A DNA stretch of 64,000 bases, taken from NCBI RefSeq assembly GCF_003353055.1, contig NZ_QKWJ01000034.1, forward strand, positions 1 through 64,000, given 5' to 3'. Under the pieces are notes generated by a model that searched no databases, had not been told where the DNA came from, and worked only from the letters and a program-made list of their open reading frames with translations. The DNA comes from Cupriavidus lacunae (GTDB lineage: Bacteria; Pseudomonadota; Gammaproteobacteria; Burkholderiales; Burkholderiaceae). The translations under genes and the position numbers were made by a program. Of the stretch, positions 17,290 through 28,100 are shown one piece after another (the first letter of the stretch is position 1; the number at the start of each line of letters is the position of its first letter).

Positions 17290-20200
17290 TCAGTTTTCTC
17301 CGGTGCCTTGGCCAGCCGCGGCCATCGCGGGTGCTGCCGGCTCGGCCGGCTTCTTCTTGCCAAGCTTGCTGCTGACCACGACATAGAACATCGGGATCAG
17401 GAACGTGGCCACAAAGGTGGCGGTCAGCATCCCGCCGATCACCCCGGTGCCGATTGCGTTCTGGCTGGCCGAGCCTGCTCCGCTTGCCAGCGCCAGCGGC
17501 AGCACGCCAAGCACGAACGCCATCGAGGTCATCACGATCGGCCGCATGCGCATGTGCGCTGCCTCAATGGCCGCCTGCAGCGCCGTGAGGCCCTGGGCGT
17601 GACGCTCGCGTGCGAACTCGACGACAAGGATGGCGTTCTTTGCCGACAGGCCGATAGTGGTGAGCAGCCCGACCTGGAAGTACACATCGTTGGACAAGCC
17701 CATCAATGACGTCGCGCCAAGTGCGCCCAGGATGCCGAGCGGCACCACCATGATGACGGAGACCGGGATCGACCAGCTCTCATAAAGGGCGGCCAGGCTC
17801 AGGAATACCACCAGGATCGACAAGCCATACAGCAGGGGAGCCTGCGAGCTCGATTGCTGCTGCTCCAGCGAGGTGCCCGTCCACTCGAAGCCGATACCCG
17901 CGGGGAGCTGCTTCGCCAGCCGCTCCATCGCCAGCATTGCCTGTCCGGAGCTCTTGCCCGGCGCGGCCTGGCCCTGGATCTCCATGGCTTCCACGCCGTT
18001 GTAGCGCTGCAGGACTGGCGGACCGTAGGTCCATGCAGTTGTCGCGAACGTGGAGAAGGGCACCATGGTGCCGCCGCTGTTGCGTACATAGATCAGGTTG
18101 ATGTCGCCGGGATTCATGCGATAAGGCGCATCGGCCTGCACATATACCTTCTTGATGCGTCCGTCGGTATCGAGGAAATTGTTGACATAGCGGGAGCCCC
18201 AGGCAGTCGAGAAGGCCTGGTCGACGTCGCTGAGGCTGACGCCGAGCGCCGCGGCTTTCTCGCGATCGATATTGACCTTGAACGTCGGGTTGTCCAGTTG
18301 CCCGTTGTAGCGCACCTGTGCAAGGTCCGGATCCTGCCTGGCCAGCGCGAGAAGCTGGTCGCGCGCCCTGGCGAGCGCGTCATGGCCGAGTCCGCCGCGA
18401 TCCTCTAGCTCGAAGTCAAAGCCGGCAGCAACGCCCAGGCCGCGGATCGGCGGTGGGCTGACGGGGAAGACGACGGCATCCTCGTAGGTGGCATAGCGCT
18501 TGATGATGCGCTCGGAAAGGGCCTTGGCGGACAGCTCGGGACTGTTGCGCTGGCTCCAGTCCTTGAAGCGGACGAACAACTGGCCCTGGCTCTGGCCACG
18601 GCCGGCATTGTTGAAGCCGTTTACCATGAAGGTGGCGTCGACCATCGCCGCCTCATCCTTCAGCAGGTACTTGCTGACCTCGTCGAGTACCGCGCCGGTG
18701 CGCGCCTGCGTGGCACCCGGCGGTGTCTGGACCTGCACGAACATGAAGCCCTGGTCCTCGTTCGGCAGGAACGACGTCGGCAGCCTGACAAACAGGATGC
18801 CCACGGCTACGACGATCGCCGCATAGAGGATCAGCCAGCGTCCGGAGCGCACCGCGACGTGCCGTACCCCGTGCACATACTGGTCCCGGCCCTTGTCGAA
18901 GGTGCGGTTGAACCAGCCGAAGAATCCCTTCTTCTCGCCATGGTCCTCGCGCGGTGGCTTCAGGAGCAGCGCGCACAAGGCGGGCGTGAGCGAGAGCGCA
19001 ACGAACACCGACAGCAGCATCGACGAAACGATGGTGAGCGAGAACTGGCGGTAGATCCCGCCGACCGTGCCGCTGGAGAACGCCACCGGAACGAACACCG
19101 CGCACAGCACCATCGCCACGCCGATCAGCGCGCTGCTGATCTGTCCCATCGCCTTGCGGGTCGCCTCAAGCGGGGACAGTCCTTCCTCGTGCATCACGCG
19201 CTCGACGTTTTCGACCACCACGATGGCATCGTCCACCAGCAGGCCGATGGCCAGCACCAGGCCGAACATCGAGAGCGTATTGATGGTGAAGCCAAGCGCC
19301 GACATCACGCCGAACGTTCCCAGCAAGACCACCGGCACCGTGATCGAGGGAATCAGTGTGGCGCGCAAACTCTGCAGGAACAGGTACATCACCAGGAACA
19401 CCAGGACGATGCCTTCCAGCAGGGTCTTGATCACTTCCTCGATCGAGATCTTGACGAAGGGCGTGACGTCGTTCGGGTAGACCACCTTCAGCCCGTGCGG
19501 GAAATACGGTTCGAGCTCCTTGATGCGGGCGCGTATCGCGGCGGCGGTGACCAGCGCGTTGCCGCCCGGCGCCAGCTGGATGCCAATGCCGGAGGCGGGC
19601 TGGCCGCTGTACTTGTTGTCGACATTGAAGCTCTCCGCACCGAGATTGATGCGCGCGACGTCACGCAGCCTTACCTGCGAGCCGTCGGGCAGCACCTTGA
19701 GCAATACATTGCCGAAATCCTCGCTGGTGCGCAGCAGCGTCGACTCAGTAATCGTTGCGCTCAGTTGCTGGCCCTGCACGGCCGGCGTTCCGCCGAGTTG
19801 GCCGCCGGAAATCTGCACGTTCTGGCTTTGTAGCGCCGCGGTGACGTCATTGGGACTGAGGGCGTAGCTATTGAGCTTGTTGGGGTCGATCCAGATGCGC
19901 ATCGCGTACTGCGTACCGAACACGTTCATATTGCCGACGCCATTGATCCGGCTGATCGGATCCTGGACGTTGGAGACCACGTAGTTGGCGATGTCGAACT
20001 TGTTCATGCTGTTGTCAGCCGATACAAAGCCGATCACCATCAGAAACGCGTTGGTCGATTTGGTGACGCGCACCCCCGACTGCTGGACCTGAGCCGGCAG
20101 CAATGGGACGGCGAGCTGCAGCTTGTTCTGCACCTGCACCTGGGCGATGTTGGGGTCGGTGCCGCTGGCAAACGTTAGCGTCGTGGTCGACTGGCCGGTA

Positions 20201-20451
20201 TCGTCGCTGGTCGATGACATGTAGAGCAGGTTGTCGATCCCGCTCATCTGCTGTTCGATCACCTGGACCACCGTGTTCTGAACTGTCGTCGCGGAAGCCC
20301 CGGGATAGGTGGTGCTGATCTGCACCGATGGCGGCGCCACGGGCGGAAACTGCTCGATCGGCAGGGACTGTATGGCCAGTCCTCCCGCCAGCATGATGAG
20401 GAGGGAGAGGACGATCGCGAAGATGGGGCGGTCGATGAAGAAGCGTGCCAT
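17290..20451 (-). CDS. RND multidrug efflux pump, HAE1 (AcrB/MexF-like) family
   Basis: A 1053-residue inner membrane transporter, the usual length for hydrophobe/amphiphile efflux pumps. It starts [24 protein letters not shown] and has the duplicated 12-helix layout with two large periplasmic loops. The proton-relay Asp-Asp pair lies in [20 protein letters not shown] in helix 4, and the conserved [10 protein letters not shown] begins the second half. Proton motive force drives export of drugs or organic solvents. The true start is at 20451; the upstream in-frame extension has no homology. It lies between the adaptor and channel genes in one operon. Confidence 0.93.
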   Translation of the reverse strand: MARFFIDRPIFAIVLSLLIMLAGGLAIQSLPIEQFPPVAPPSVQISTTYPGASATTVQNTVVQVIEQQMSGIDNLLYMSSTSDDTGQSTTTLTFASGTDPNIAQVQVQNKLQLAVPLLPAQVQQSGVRVTKSTNAFLMVIGFVSADNSMNKFDIANYVVSNVQDPISRINGVGNMNVFGTQYAMRIWIDPNKLNSYALSPNDVTAALQSQNVQISGGQLGGTPAVQGQQLSATITESTLLRTSEDFGNVLLKVLPDGSQVRLRDVARINLGAESFNVDNKYSGQPASGIGIQLAPGGNALVTAAAIRARIKELEPYFPHGLKVVYPNDVTPFVKISIEEVIKTLLEGIVLVFLVMYLFLQSLRATLIPSITVPVVLLGTFGVMSALGFTINTLSMFGLVLAIGLLVDDAIVVVENVERVMHEEGLSPLEATRKAMGQISSALIGVAMVLCAVFVPVAFSSGTVGGIYRQFSLTIVSSMLLSVFVALSLTPALCALLLKPPREDHGEKKGFFGWFNRTFDKGRDQYVHGVRHVAVRSGRWLILYAAIVVAVGILFVRLPTSFLPNEDQGFMFVQVQTPPGATQARTGAVLDEVSKYLLKDEAAMVDATFMVNGFNNAGRGQSQGQLFVRFKDWSQRNSPELSAKALSERIIKRYATYEDAVVFPVSPPPIRGLGVAAGFDFELEDRGGLGHDALARARDQLLALARQDPDLAQVRYNGQLDNPTFKVNIDREKAAALGVSLSDVDQAFSTAWGSRYVNNFLDTDGRIKKVYVQADAPYRMNPGDINLIYVRNSGGTMVPFSTFATTAWTYGPPVLQRYNGVEAMEIQGQAAPGKSSGQAMLAMERLAKQLPAGIGFEWTGTSLEQQQSSSQAPLLYGLSILVVFLSLAALYESWSIPVSVIMVVPLGILGALGATSLMGLSNDVYFQVGLLTTIGLSAKNAILVVEFARERHAQGLTALQAAIEAAHMRMRPIVMTSMAFVLGVLPLALASGAGSASQNAIGTGVIGGMLTATFVATFLIPMFYVVVSSKLGKKKPAEPAAPAMAAAGQGTGEN

Positions 20452-20465
20452 GTCTGGGTCCGCCC

Positions 20466-21692
20466 TTAGGTTGCCTGCGCAAGCACAGGAGTCTGTCGCG
20501 TCGCGGACGCGCCGCGGGTGTCTGCTTTCGCCGCGACCTGCGCCGCCTGACCTTGCGCTTCGACTGCCTGCACCAGCATCCCGGGTTGCACTTTCTGGCC
20601 GCCGGCCACGACGATCCGTTCGCCATCGCTCAGGCCACCGGTGACAATCCATTTGTCGCCGAGCGTACTTTGTGCCTGGATCGTGCGTTGGACGACCTTG
20701 CTGTCGGGGCCGACCACCAGCGCGGTTGCCTGCCCCTGCGGGTTATGGCCAACGCCAGGGACAGGCACCAGGAACGCGTTGTCATTCACACCCTGCTCGA
20801 GGCGGGCACGCACGAACATGCCGGGGAGCAGGACGTTGTCCGGATTCGGGAAGATCGCGCGCACCGTCACCGAGCCGGTGGCCGGATCGACCGTGATGCC
20901 GCTGAATTCAAGCTTGCCGGTCAGCGGATACCGCGTTCCGTCCTCCAGCGTGAGCGTCACCCTGGCCTGGTCCGGGCCGTGCAGCTTTACCTGTCCGCTG
21001 GCGGCGTCGCGCCGAAGCTGCAAGCCGGCGACGCTTGCCTGGTTGAGGTCCACGTAGATCGGATCGATCTGCTGGATCGTGGTCAGCAGCGTTGCCGCGC
21101 TGCCCTGCACATAGGCGCCCTGGGTGACCTGCGAAATGCCGCTGCGGCCCGCAATCGGCGCGACGACATCGGTATATCCCAGGTTGAGCCTTGCCAGCTC
21201 GACGGCAGCCTTGCTGGCGGCAACATCGGCGGCGGCCTGCTTCCGGGCCGCGACCGCGTTGTCGTAAGCCTGTTTGCTGATCGCGTTGCCGGCAATGAGG
21301 GTCTGGTAGCGCTCCGCCTGCGCGGTCGTGGTGGCGAGATTCGCTTCCGCCTTCTGCAGTGCCGCCGAGGCGCTGTCCAGGGCGGCGCGATACTGTGCCG
21401 GATCGATCCGGTACAGCGTCTGGTTCGCCTTGACGTCGGCGCCTTCCTGGAAGCTGCGCTTTTGCACGATGCCGTCAACCCGGGCCCGGACCTGTGCAAT
21501 GAGGTAGGCGGAGGTGCGGCCGGGGAGTTCCACCGAGACCGGAACGCTGGTCCGCCTGACCGTGACCACCGTGACTTCCGGCGTCGCCGACTTTGGACTC
21601 GCTGGCTTTGCGGGACCGCAGCCCGCGAGCGCGAGGACTGCCAGCGTGATGGCCAGACAGGCACTGCGCCGAAGTGTTTTGTGCGAATTCAT
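20466..21692 (-). CDS. RND efflux periplasmic adaptor (membrane fusion) lipoprotein
   Basis: A 408-residue AcrA/MexE-type adaptor. The signal peptide ends with the lipobox LALAGC, and the family segments [21 protein letters not shown] and [17 protein letters not shown] (lipoyl-type hairpin domain) follow. I prefer the ATG at 21692 because GGAG lies eight bases before it; the ATG at 21698 is only two bases from that site. It links the RND pump with the outer membrane channel and is the first gene of the operon. A palindrome at 21775-21792, about 85 bases upstream, is a candidate operator. Confidence 0.9.
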   Translation of the reverse strand: MNSHKTLRRSACLAITLAVLALAGCGPAKPASPKSATPEVTVVTVRRTSVPVSVELPGRTSAYLIAQVRARVDGIVQKRSFQEGADVKANQTLYRIDPAQYRAALDSASAALQKAEANLATTTAQAERYQTLIAGNAISKQAYDNAVAARKQAAADVAASKAAVELARLNLGYTDVVAPIAGRSGISQVTQGAYVQGSAATLLTTIQQIDPIYVDLNQASVAGLQLRRDAASGQVKLHGPDQARVTLTLEDGTRYPLTGKLEFSGITVDPATGSVTVRAIFPNPDNVLLPGMFVRARLEQGVNDNAFLVPVPGVGHNPQGQATALVVGPDSKVVQRTIQAQSTLGDKWIVTGGLSDGERIVVAGGQKVQPGMLVQAVEAQGQAAQVAAKADTRGASATRQTPVLAQAT

Positions 21693-21774
21693 CAACATGG
21701 CTCCATCCCGGTCGTTCGTGAAGAGCGGGTGGTTGCACTCTGCGCGATCGCGGATGAAGGCTGGGTTGGCGGTT

Positions 21775-21792
21775 CATTAACAGTTGTTAATG
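21775..21792. promoter_or_regulatory. Palindrome upstream of the RND operon
   Basis: The arms CATTAAC and GTTAATG flank AGTT, 83 bases before the adaptor gene start. It stands out as AT-rich in a GC-rich region. It could bind a TetR/MarR-like repressor or be half of a response-regulator site. No repressor gene lies nearby; the two-component system at 13.6-15.7 kb is the only local regulator. Confidence 0.4.
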
Positions 21793-22016
21793 TGCAGGGA
21801 ACGCGGCGAATGACAAATCCGTAATCAAATTGACAGCGTTGCACCTCCCCCGCACTGACTAGAATCCATGCCGTCGCACGCGAACGACGCCGGCCGGAGT
21901 TCGCCCCGGCGCGGCACCACCGCAGAGATGCGGCCTGCTGTCTGGAATGGCTTCGCTGGAGAGCGCCGCGCACACCAGCGAGCGAACCCTTTCACCCTGG
22001 AGAACTGGAGTGGGAC

Positions 22017-23006
22017 ATGCATGAATGGACTTCGGCAGCACCTTCCGTGCTTGCAGCTTTCATGGCCTCGCTGGTCGAGTTTGTGGAGGCACTCACCATC
22101 GTGCTGGCGGTCGGCGCCGTCCGCGGCTGGCGCTCGGCGCTGCTGGGGACGGCGGCTTCGCTGGCCACCCTGATGCTATTGGTGGCAGTCGCCGGCCCTG
22201 CGCTGGCCAGGGTTCCGTTGCCGGTGGCCCAGTTGGTCGTTGGCACGCTGTTGCTGCTGTTCGGCATGCGCTGGCTGCGCAAGGCGGTGCTGCGGGCGGC
22301 AGGCATCTTGCCGATGCACGATGAAGGTCAGGCGTTCACCGCGCAAACCGAATCCTTGCGCCGGCAAGCCGGGCCATCCGGCAGGTCGATCGATGCGGTG
22401 GCATTTGCGACCGCCTTCAAGATCGTGATGCTTGAAGGCATTGAGGTGGTGTTCATCGTCATCGCGATTGGCGCGAGCGGCCGCTTGATCCTGCCTGCGT
22501 CCGTCGGTGCCGGCCTTGCATTGCTTGTGGTGGTGGCGCTCGGCGTGTGCCTGCATCGACCGCTGGCGAATGTTCCGGAGAATTCGCTCAAGTTCGGCGT
22601 CGGTGTCATGCTCGCCGCTTTCGGCACCTTTTGGGCAGGCGAGGGCCTCGGCCTGTCGTGGCCGGGTGAAGACTGGGCGATCCTGGTTCTGATCGGTGTC
22701 TTCCTCGTCGTTGCGCTGGCGATGGTTCATCTATGCATGCGACTGCGCGGGGCGTCCCCGGCGCGGCAGAATGCAGCCGCCGGCGCGCGTCCGCCCCCTC
22801 GGCGCCGCATCGCGAAGGTGGTCGAGGAAGTGACGGGACTCTTTGTGGATGACGGCTGGCTGGCCTTCAGCGTGGTGGCCTGGGTGGTGGCTTCGTGGGA
22901 GCTGGGGGCAAAGCATGCCGTCACTGCTGCAAGCGCGGGGCCGCTGTTCGCGGTGGGACTGACGGTGCTGCTGGCGGCCAGCGCGGTCCGGCGTGCGCGC
23001 GCCTGA
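22017..23006 (+). CDS. Predicted multi-pass membrane protein (COG4280-like)
   Basis: A 329-residue hydrophobic protein with about eight transmembrane segments. It contains two similar acidic motifs inside helices: SLVEFVEALTIVLAVGA (about residues 19-35) and IVMLEGIEVVFIVIAIGA (about 140-157). This paired arrangement recalls cation transporters of the GDT1/TMEM165 and Ftr1 types, in which repeated Glu motifs line the ion path. A cytoplasmic loop rich in Pro and Arg lies near residue 250. I recognise it as a COG4280-type protein of unknown function. It is divergent from the RND operon. Ion transport is an inference from the motif pair. Confidence 0.65.
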   Translation: MHEWTSAAPSVLAAFMASLVEFVEALTIVLAVGAVRGWRSALLGTAASLATLMLLVAVAGPALARVPLPVAQLVVGTLLLLFGMRWLRKAVLRAAGILPMHDEGQAFTAQTESLRRQAGPSGRSIDAVAFATAFKIVMLEGIEVVFIVIAIGASGRLILPASVGAGLALLVVVALGVCLHRPLANVPENSLKFGVGVMLAAFGTFWAGEGLGLSWPGEDWAILVLIGVFLVVALAMVHLCMRLRGASPARQNAAAGARPPPRRRIAKVVEEVTGLFVDDGWLAFSVVAWVVASWELGAKHAVTAASAGPLFAVGLTVLLAASAVRRARA

Positions 23007-23053
23007 GGGCGAGCCCCCGGGCATCGTAAGCGCCTGGGCGTGTGAGAGCTAAC

Positions 23054-23070
23054 GTAATGCGATGGTAATG
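23054..23070. promoter_or_regulatory. Direct repeat, possible OmpR-type regulator site
   Basis: GTAATG occurs twice with an 11-base period (23054 and 23065), 120-136 bases before the DUF4148 gene. One-turn direct repeats are typical of OmpR/PhoB-family sites. Either of the two response regulators in the window could bind it; this is a suggestion only. Confidence 0.3.
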
Positions 23071-23189
23071 GAGTGGTCAGTCTGCGGTCAGCGGGCGGAG
23101 CCAATACTGAAGACAGCATTTTCATCATGTCGATGAAAGCGCGACTCCGGTGCCACCGGAGGCATTCCAACTGAAAGAGGTACCGCATC

Positions 23190-23534
23190 ATGAAAGCAAT
23201 CGTTCGAACCGTACTGGTTTCCTGCGCCTTCGCAGCCCCGGCATTGACCTTTGCGCAAAGCGCGCAGGCACCGCTTACCCGTGCCGAGGTACGCGCCGAT
23301 CTGATCCGGCTGGAACAGGCCGGTTACACACCGGGCCGTGGCAACGACGCGACCTACCCCGTAGAAATCCAGGCGGCCGAAGCCAAGGTGCAAGCGCAGG
23401 ATGCCGCCGCGCTCAAGGCTGCTTCGGCAGGCATGAAACCGCAGGCACAGGGCCATTTGCAGGCAGCAGCGCCCTCAGCCGCCGGGCAATCGGGGATGGA
23501 TGACCTACGCAGTTCGTTCTACAGCGGCGCATGA
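23190..23534 (+). CDS. DUF4148 secreted protein
   Basis: A 114-residue protein with a signal peptide (to about residue 22, ALTFAQS) and the DUF4148 pattern LTRAEVRADLIRLEQAGY followed by a low-complexity Ala/Gln region and the C-terminal FYSGA. This family is common in Burkholderiaceae, where genomes have many copies, often next to two-component or stress genes. Function unknown, probably periplasmic. The start at 23190 has GAAAGAGG upstream. A strong hairpin follows its stop codon. Confidence 0.85.
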   Translation: MKAIVRTVLVSCAFAAPALTFAQSAQAPLTRAEVRADLIRLEQAGYTPGRGNDATYPVEIQAAEAKVQAQDAAALKAASAGMKPQAQGHLQAAAPSAAGQSGMDDLRSSFYSGA

Positions 23535-23553
23535 CGTGCCTCTGACGCCGCGG

Positions 23554-23617
23554 ATGAGGTGTCCCGCTGAACCGCACCGTTCCGTAAGTGGTTCGCGCGG
23601 GCGGGGCACCTCATTTT
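23554..23617 (+). terminator. Intrinsic terminator after the DUF4148 gene
   Basis: Fourteen-base arms (ATGAGGTGTCCCGC at 23554 and GCGGGGCACCTCAT at 23601) pair completely if one G-U pair is allowed, and an inner GAACC/GGTTC stem lies within the loop. TTTT follows the second arm. It starts 20 bases after the stop codon. Confidence 0.6.
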
Positions 23618-23759
23618 CGACCGGACGATCTGCTGCCGTAGTCAAATTGGAGCCCCTCAGTATTCCAACAACAACGAATCTGCCATTCAAAAAGGCCATC
23701 GCGGAATAGCGATGGCCGTAAAACCCCTGCCTGTCACAGGAGTGTCGATAACTCGTGCA

Positions 23760-24826
23760 TCAAAATTTGTGCCGGATACCGAGCACCGCACCCGTTTGAT
23801 TCGAGCCTGGCCAGACACTCGTGGGGCTACCGCTGGTTGCGTTGAATCCGTTCAAACCAAGCTGCGACCCGCCCTTGTTCCTGACGTATCCGAGGGTCAG
23901 GTATGCATCAGTGCGCTTTGAGAATGCATAGTCGGCGGACGCCACAAGCATCAGTGGATCAGCGTTCGACTGACGTGTGTCGGTGTAGTATGCGGCTCCG
24001 GTAAGCGACAGCGCGCCGGTCGCGGCATAGCGCAGGCCTGCAAAGTACAAGTTTGAGCGTACGTTTCCGTTGGCGCTTCCGTTCAGCCAGCGGTATCCGG
24101 CGAACGCCTTCATTGAGCCAAATTCGTACGTGCCCCCGAGTAGCAGCCGGCGATCTTTCTTATCCTGTGTCGCAATAGTGCTGCCCTGGAATTCATCGTA
24201 GACCAAGCCGGCCGAAAGTGCCCCAGTTTGATAATAGAGCGAGCCTCCGATATTCCGGTCGATCCGGAAATCACCTGGCACCTCTCCCGCGCCCGTTCTG
24301 CCGAAGCTATAGAGCGCGGCCGCAGTCAGGCCGCCGAACGAGATGTTGTACTTTACCGCGTTATCGGCGCGCCCCGTGACAATGGGGTCGCTGCTGTACA
24401 GCGAGTAGCGCACGGAAATTGCCATCGGATCGAGTAGCGCCGACAAGTCGTACATGGGAGTGGTTTGTCGGCCGAGCCTCAATGTTCCGTATTTTTGGCT
24501 GGAGAGGCCGACTAATGCGGCACGGTCGAATAGCCTGCTGCCGCCGTTGTTCGATCCCGAATCCACGGCAATGCCACTTTCGAGTTGAAAGATTGCCTTC
24601 AGGCCGCCGCCCAGGTCCTCCGCCCCGAGAATTCCCCATCGTGAGGTCGACAAGTTTCCGGATGACATGCGCACAAGGTTTTTGCCGCCGTTAGCGGTGG
24701 GTGCATTCGACAGTATTCGATGCCAACATCCGTCACACCATAAAGCGTAACGCTGGATTGCGCGAACGATGTACCAGACGAGATTGCCAGAACAGCCGCC
24801 GAAGTCAGGCCCGATTTAATTCCCAC
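23760..24826 (-). pseudogene. Outer membrane porin gene broken by a frameshift
   Basis: The signal peptide and first mature residues (MGIKSGLTSAAVLAISSGTS, then SSVTLYGVTDVGIEY) are encoded from 24826 to about 24713 in one frame. The rest of the porin (SNAPTANGGKNLVRMSSGNL and on to the C-terminal GIRHKF) continues in another frame down to 23760. A single missing base near 24712 explains the change: restoring one base gives an uninterrupted reading through EY-(L)-SNAPTANGG. As it stands, translation from the native start would end soon after the shift, and the 304-residue downstream frame has no signal peptide. It is probably a recent loss of a 340-residue porin, or a sequencing error. Confidence 0.75.
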
Positions 24827-25133
24827 TTTGTTTCCCCTACTTGTTTATTAAACTAAATACCACCAAAAAACCGGTGCAGTATAGAAAGCAGCGTCTTTCG
24901 GTTCGATTACAAAGCAGTTACGATGCAGCGGGGACGGGTCATCATGGCTGCGGCAATTGGGGATATGGGTGACATGGGCGATCACGCGCCAGCCTGGGGG
25001 GAGCCCAGCTTTGCCGTGCACGCGGCAGGAGAGATTGCCATCCCGCTGGATGAAGTCGCGAGCACCATCGTGGAAATCCCCGCAATCACTTCTGATTGCC
25101 TGGATGACGAAGTGCCAGACCGACCGCGCGGCC

Positions 25134-28100
25134 TTAGGGCAGTTCGTCGAGCAGCGCTCTCGCCAGCGGCAAGTCGGTGGTGTCGAAGCCTTCCGTGAAC
25201 GCGCCGTAGATCTGCGCCAAGTGCTGCCGGGCTGCTTCTGCCTTTCCCTGTCGTTGCCATAGTCGGGCCAGACTCAGCGTTGCTCGCAATTCCAGCGACT
25301 TTGCACCCTGGTGGCGGGCGACTGCGATCGCCTTGTGAAAACACGCCTCGGCTTCTCCGGCATTCGCGGACGGGTCGCTTCCCATGCCGGACGCATGGAG
25401 TATCAACTCCCCTTGAAGCCTGCGCAGTTCCGCTTCATAGAAGCGCTCCCCGGTCCTGTCGACAATGGCCAACGCCTCGTCCAGCACGTTCAGCCCCGCG
25501 TCCGCCTGCCCCGCATTCCCGTAGCATTCGGCCAGCAGGGCCAGGAAATATGAGCGCTCCCGCTCAGCCCCCGTGGCCCGGTAGGCGGCAAGGCCCTGGC
25601 GGATCTGGGCGATTCCCTCCTCGCTGTGCCCCTGCACGGCCAGCGCCCAGCCGCGAAGGATGGGTGCCCACGCCAGCCAGAAAGGGAACCCCTGTTCGGT
25701 TGACAGCGCCATGGCAGCCTCGGCCAACTCCCGGGTCTGCTGTGCGTCACGCCGGAACTGATGAAGCTCTGCCGTAAAGACCAGGCAGTGAACCAGGCTG
25801 AATGGGTGAGACATCTTCCTGGCCAGGGCAAGCGCCTCCTGGCCCGGCTTGCCGGCCTGATCGGCATGGCCCTGATACCAGAGGATCCACGCCGCAAAGG
25901 TCAGGCTACGTATGCCGGGATCCACCCCGGAAACAAAGGCACGGGTGTGACGCTGCCCGGGCCCGCAGAGCGCGAGCGCCTGCTCGTGGTGGGCAAGGGC
26001 AGTGGTGAGGTCACCTTGAAAGAACAGGGTCGCTCCCAGTGCGCTATGGGCTTCCACCAGCAACGCCGGGTCCCGCGTGTTCTGCGCTATGCGGAGCAGC
26101 CGCTCGCCCAGCTCGCGTGCGGTGGCGTACTCCGCCCGCAACTGATAATAGGTCCGCAGTCCCAGCAGCGCCGGGAACAGTAGCGAAGCTTCCCCGACCT
26201 GATCGCACAGCGCCAGTGCGCGAGTGTAGGTCGCCTCCACCGCCGGGGCGGCATAGCCCCGGGCTGCCATCAGGGCCGGACCGATGGCAAGCTGCAGTGC
26301 GAGCTCCTGCCCAGCGCGTTCGGGCGTGTCGGGCAGGCGCATGAGCAGTTCCAGCGCCGAGCCGAGGTGCCGGATCGCTTCGAGATTGGCGGAACGCTGG
26401 AAGGCCTGTTGCCCCGCACAGTGCAGATACTCCAAGGCTTTCGGGACGTTGCCGCTCTGGCTGTAATGGTGCGCCAGCTCGCTGCAGTACTCCTTGAGCC
26501 GGGTAGGGTACAACGCCTCGATGGCCTGCGCGGTGCGTTCATGCAGCACGCCGCGCTGTTCCGTGAGCATCGAGTTCCTGGCAACCTCCTGTGTCAGTGC
26601 ATGTTTGAACGTGTATTCCACCTCCGGGAACGCGGGCCGCTCGTAGATGAACTCGCCGGCCTCCAGGCGGGACAGCAGGCGGCGCAGATCGCCTTCAGGC
26701 CGCCCGACGACCGCCTGTATCAGACTCCAGGGAAACTCCGTGCCGATCACGGCAAGGGTCTGCAGCAGCCCCTTCTCCTCGCCGGGGAGCCGATCCATGC
26801 GAGCCGCGAGCACGCCCTGCACGGTGGGCGGGATGCGAATCGCGGTCGGCGTCGTCTCGATCCGGTAACCTCCGGGCTCGCCGAGCAGCGCTTTCTCCTC
26901 AGCCAGGGTCTGGACGACCTCCTCCATGAAGAAGGGATTGCGCGCGGTCTTCTCCAGGATGAGCTGCTTGACGGGCGTCAGTCCGGGATCGACCCCCAGC
27001 AGGACGCTGAGCATGTCCTGCGCTTCGGCGGGGCCCAGAGGATCGAGCCGCAGCTGGGTATAGTAGCTTTTGCGCCCCAGGTCATGCTGATACTCGGGGC
27101 GGTAGTTCACGAGGACGAGGATCCGGGCACTTGTCACGGCGTCGACGAGGAACGCCAGGAAGGCCTCCGTGTCGCTGTCCAGCCATTGCAGGTCCTCGAA
27201 CAGGAGCTCGATGGGCTGATTAACGCTCTCGCGCACCAGCAGGCGCATGATTGCCTCGAACGTGCGCTGCCGCCGGATGAGCGGGTCCATGTTCGGCAGC
27301 GCCGAACCCGGCTCGCCGATGCCCAGCAAATACAGCAGGTAGGGCAAAAGGTCTTCCAGACTGCGCTCCAGCGCCAGCACCTTGCCCATGACCTTTTCCC
27401 GGCACCGTTGGTCGTCATCCTGGGCGGTGATCTGGAAATAGTTCTTCAACAGGTCAATCAGGGGCAAATAGGCAAAGGACTTGCCGTGCGAAATCGAAAA
27501 GGCTTCGAGCACCAGACAGCCTCGCTGCGAGCGTCCTTTGAATTCATGGAACAGCCGCGATTTCCCGACCCCGGCTTCCCCCAACACCCCGACGATCTGC
27601 CCGTGTCCCGCCGTGGCCTGGTCCAGCGCCCGGTGCAGTTGCTCCAGTTCGGTCTGGCGGCCCACAAACCGGGCCAGGCCACGACGCTCCGCCACTTGCA
27701 GGCGCGTGCGCAATGGCCCCAGGCCAAGCAGCTCATAGACGGTGAGCGGCTCGGGGATGCCTTTGACCTGGGTGTCGCCCAGGGTCTTGAACTCGAAATA
27801 CCCCTCGGCCAGCTTATGGGTTGACGCGCTCACCAGGATGGACGAGGGCGCGGCAATCGTCTCCATGCGGGAGGCGATGTGGGTCGTGTGCCCAACCGGT
27901 TCATAGTCCGTGTGCAGGTCGTCCTTGCGGATCCAGCGCACCACCACCTCACCCGTGTGGACGCCCACCCGGATCTGCAGCGGGATGCCTTGCTCCAGGC
28001 GTATCCGGTCACTGTGGCGTCGGATGGCTTCCTGCATGCGGAGCGCCGCATACAGCGCCCGCTGAGGATGGTCCTCATGGGCGATGGGGGCGCCGAACAG

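Noticed and set aside
21830-21865. TTGACA...TAGAAT as promoter of the 22017 membrane protein gene
   Set aside because: The spacer is 24 bases; not a usable sigma-70 promoter as read.
24923-25198. 91-codon open frame on the plus strand before the cyclase-like gene end
   Set aside because: No recognisable homology, overlaps the end of the 25134 gene, and has no clear ribosome site.
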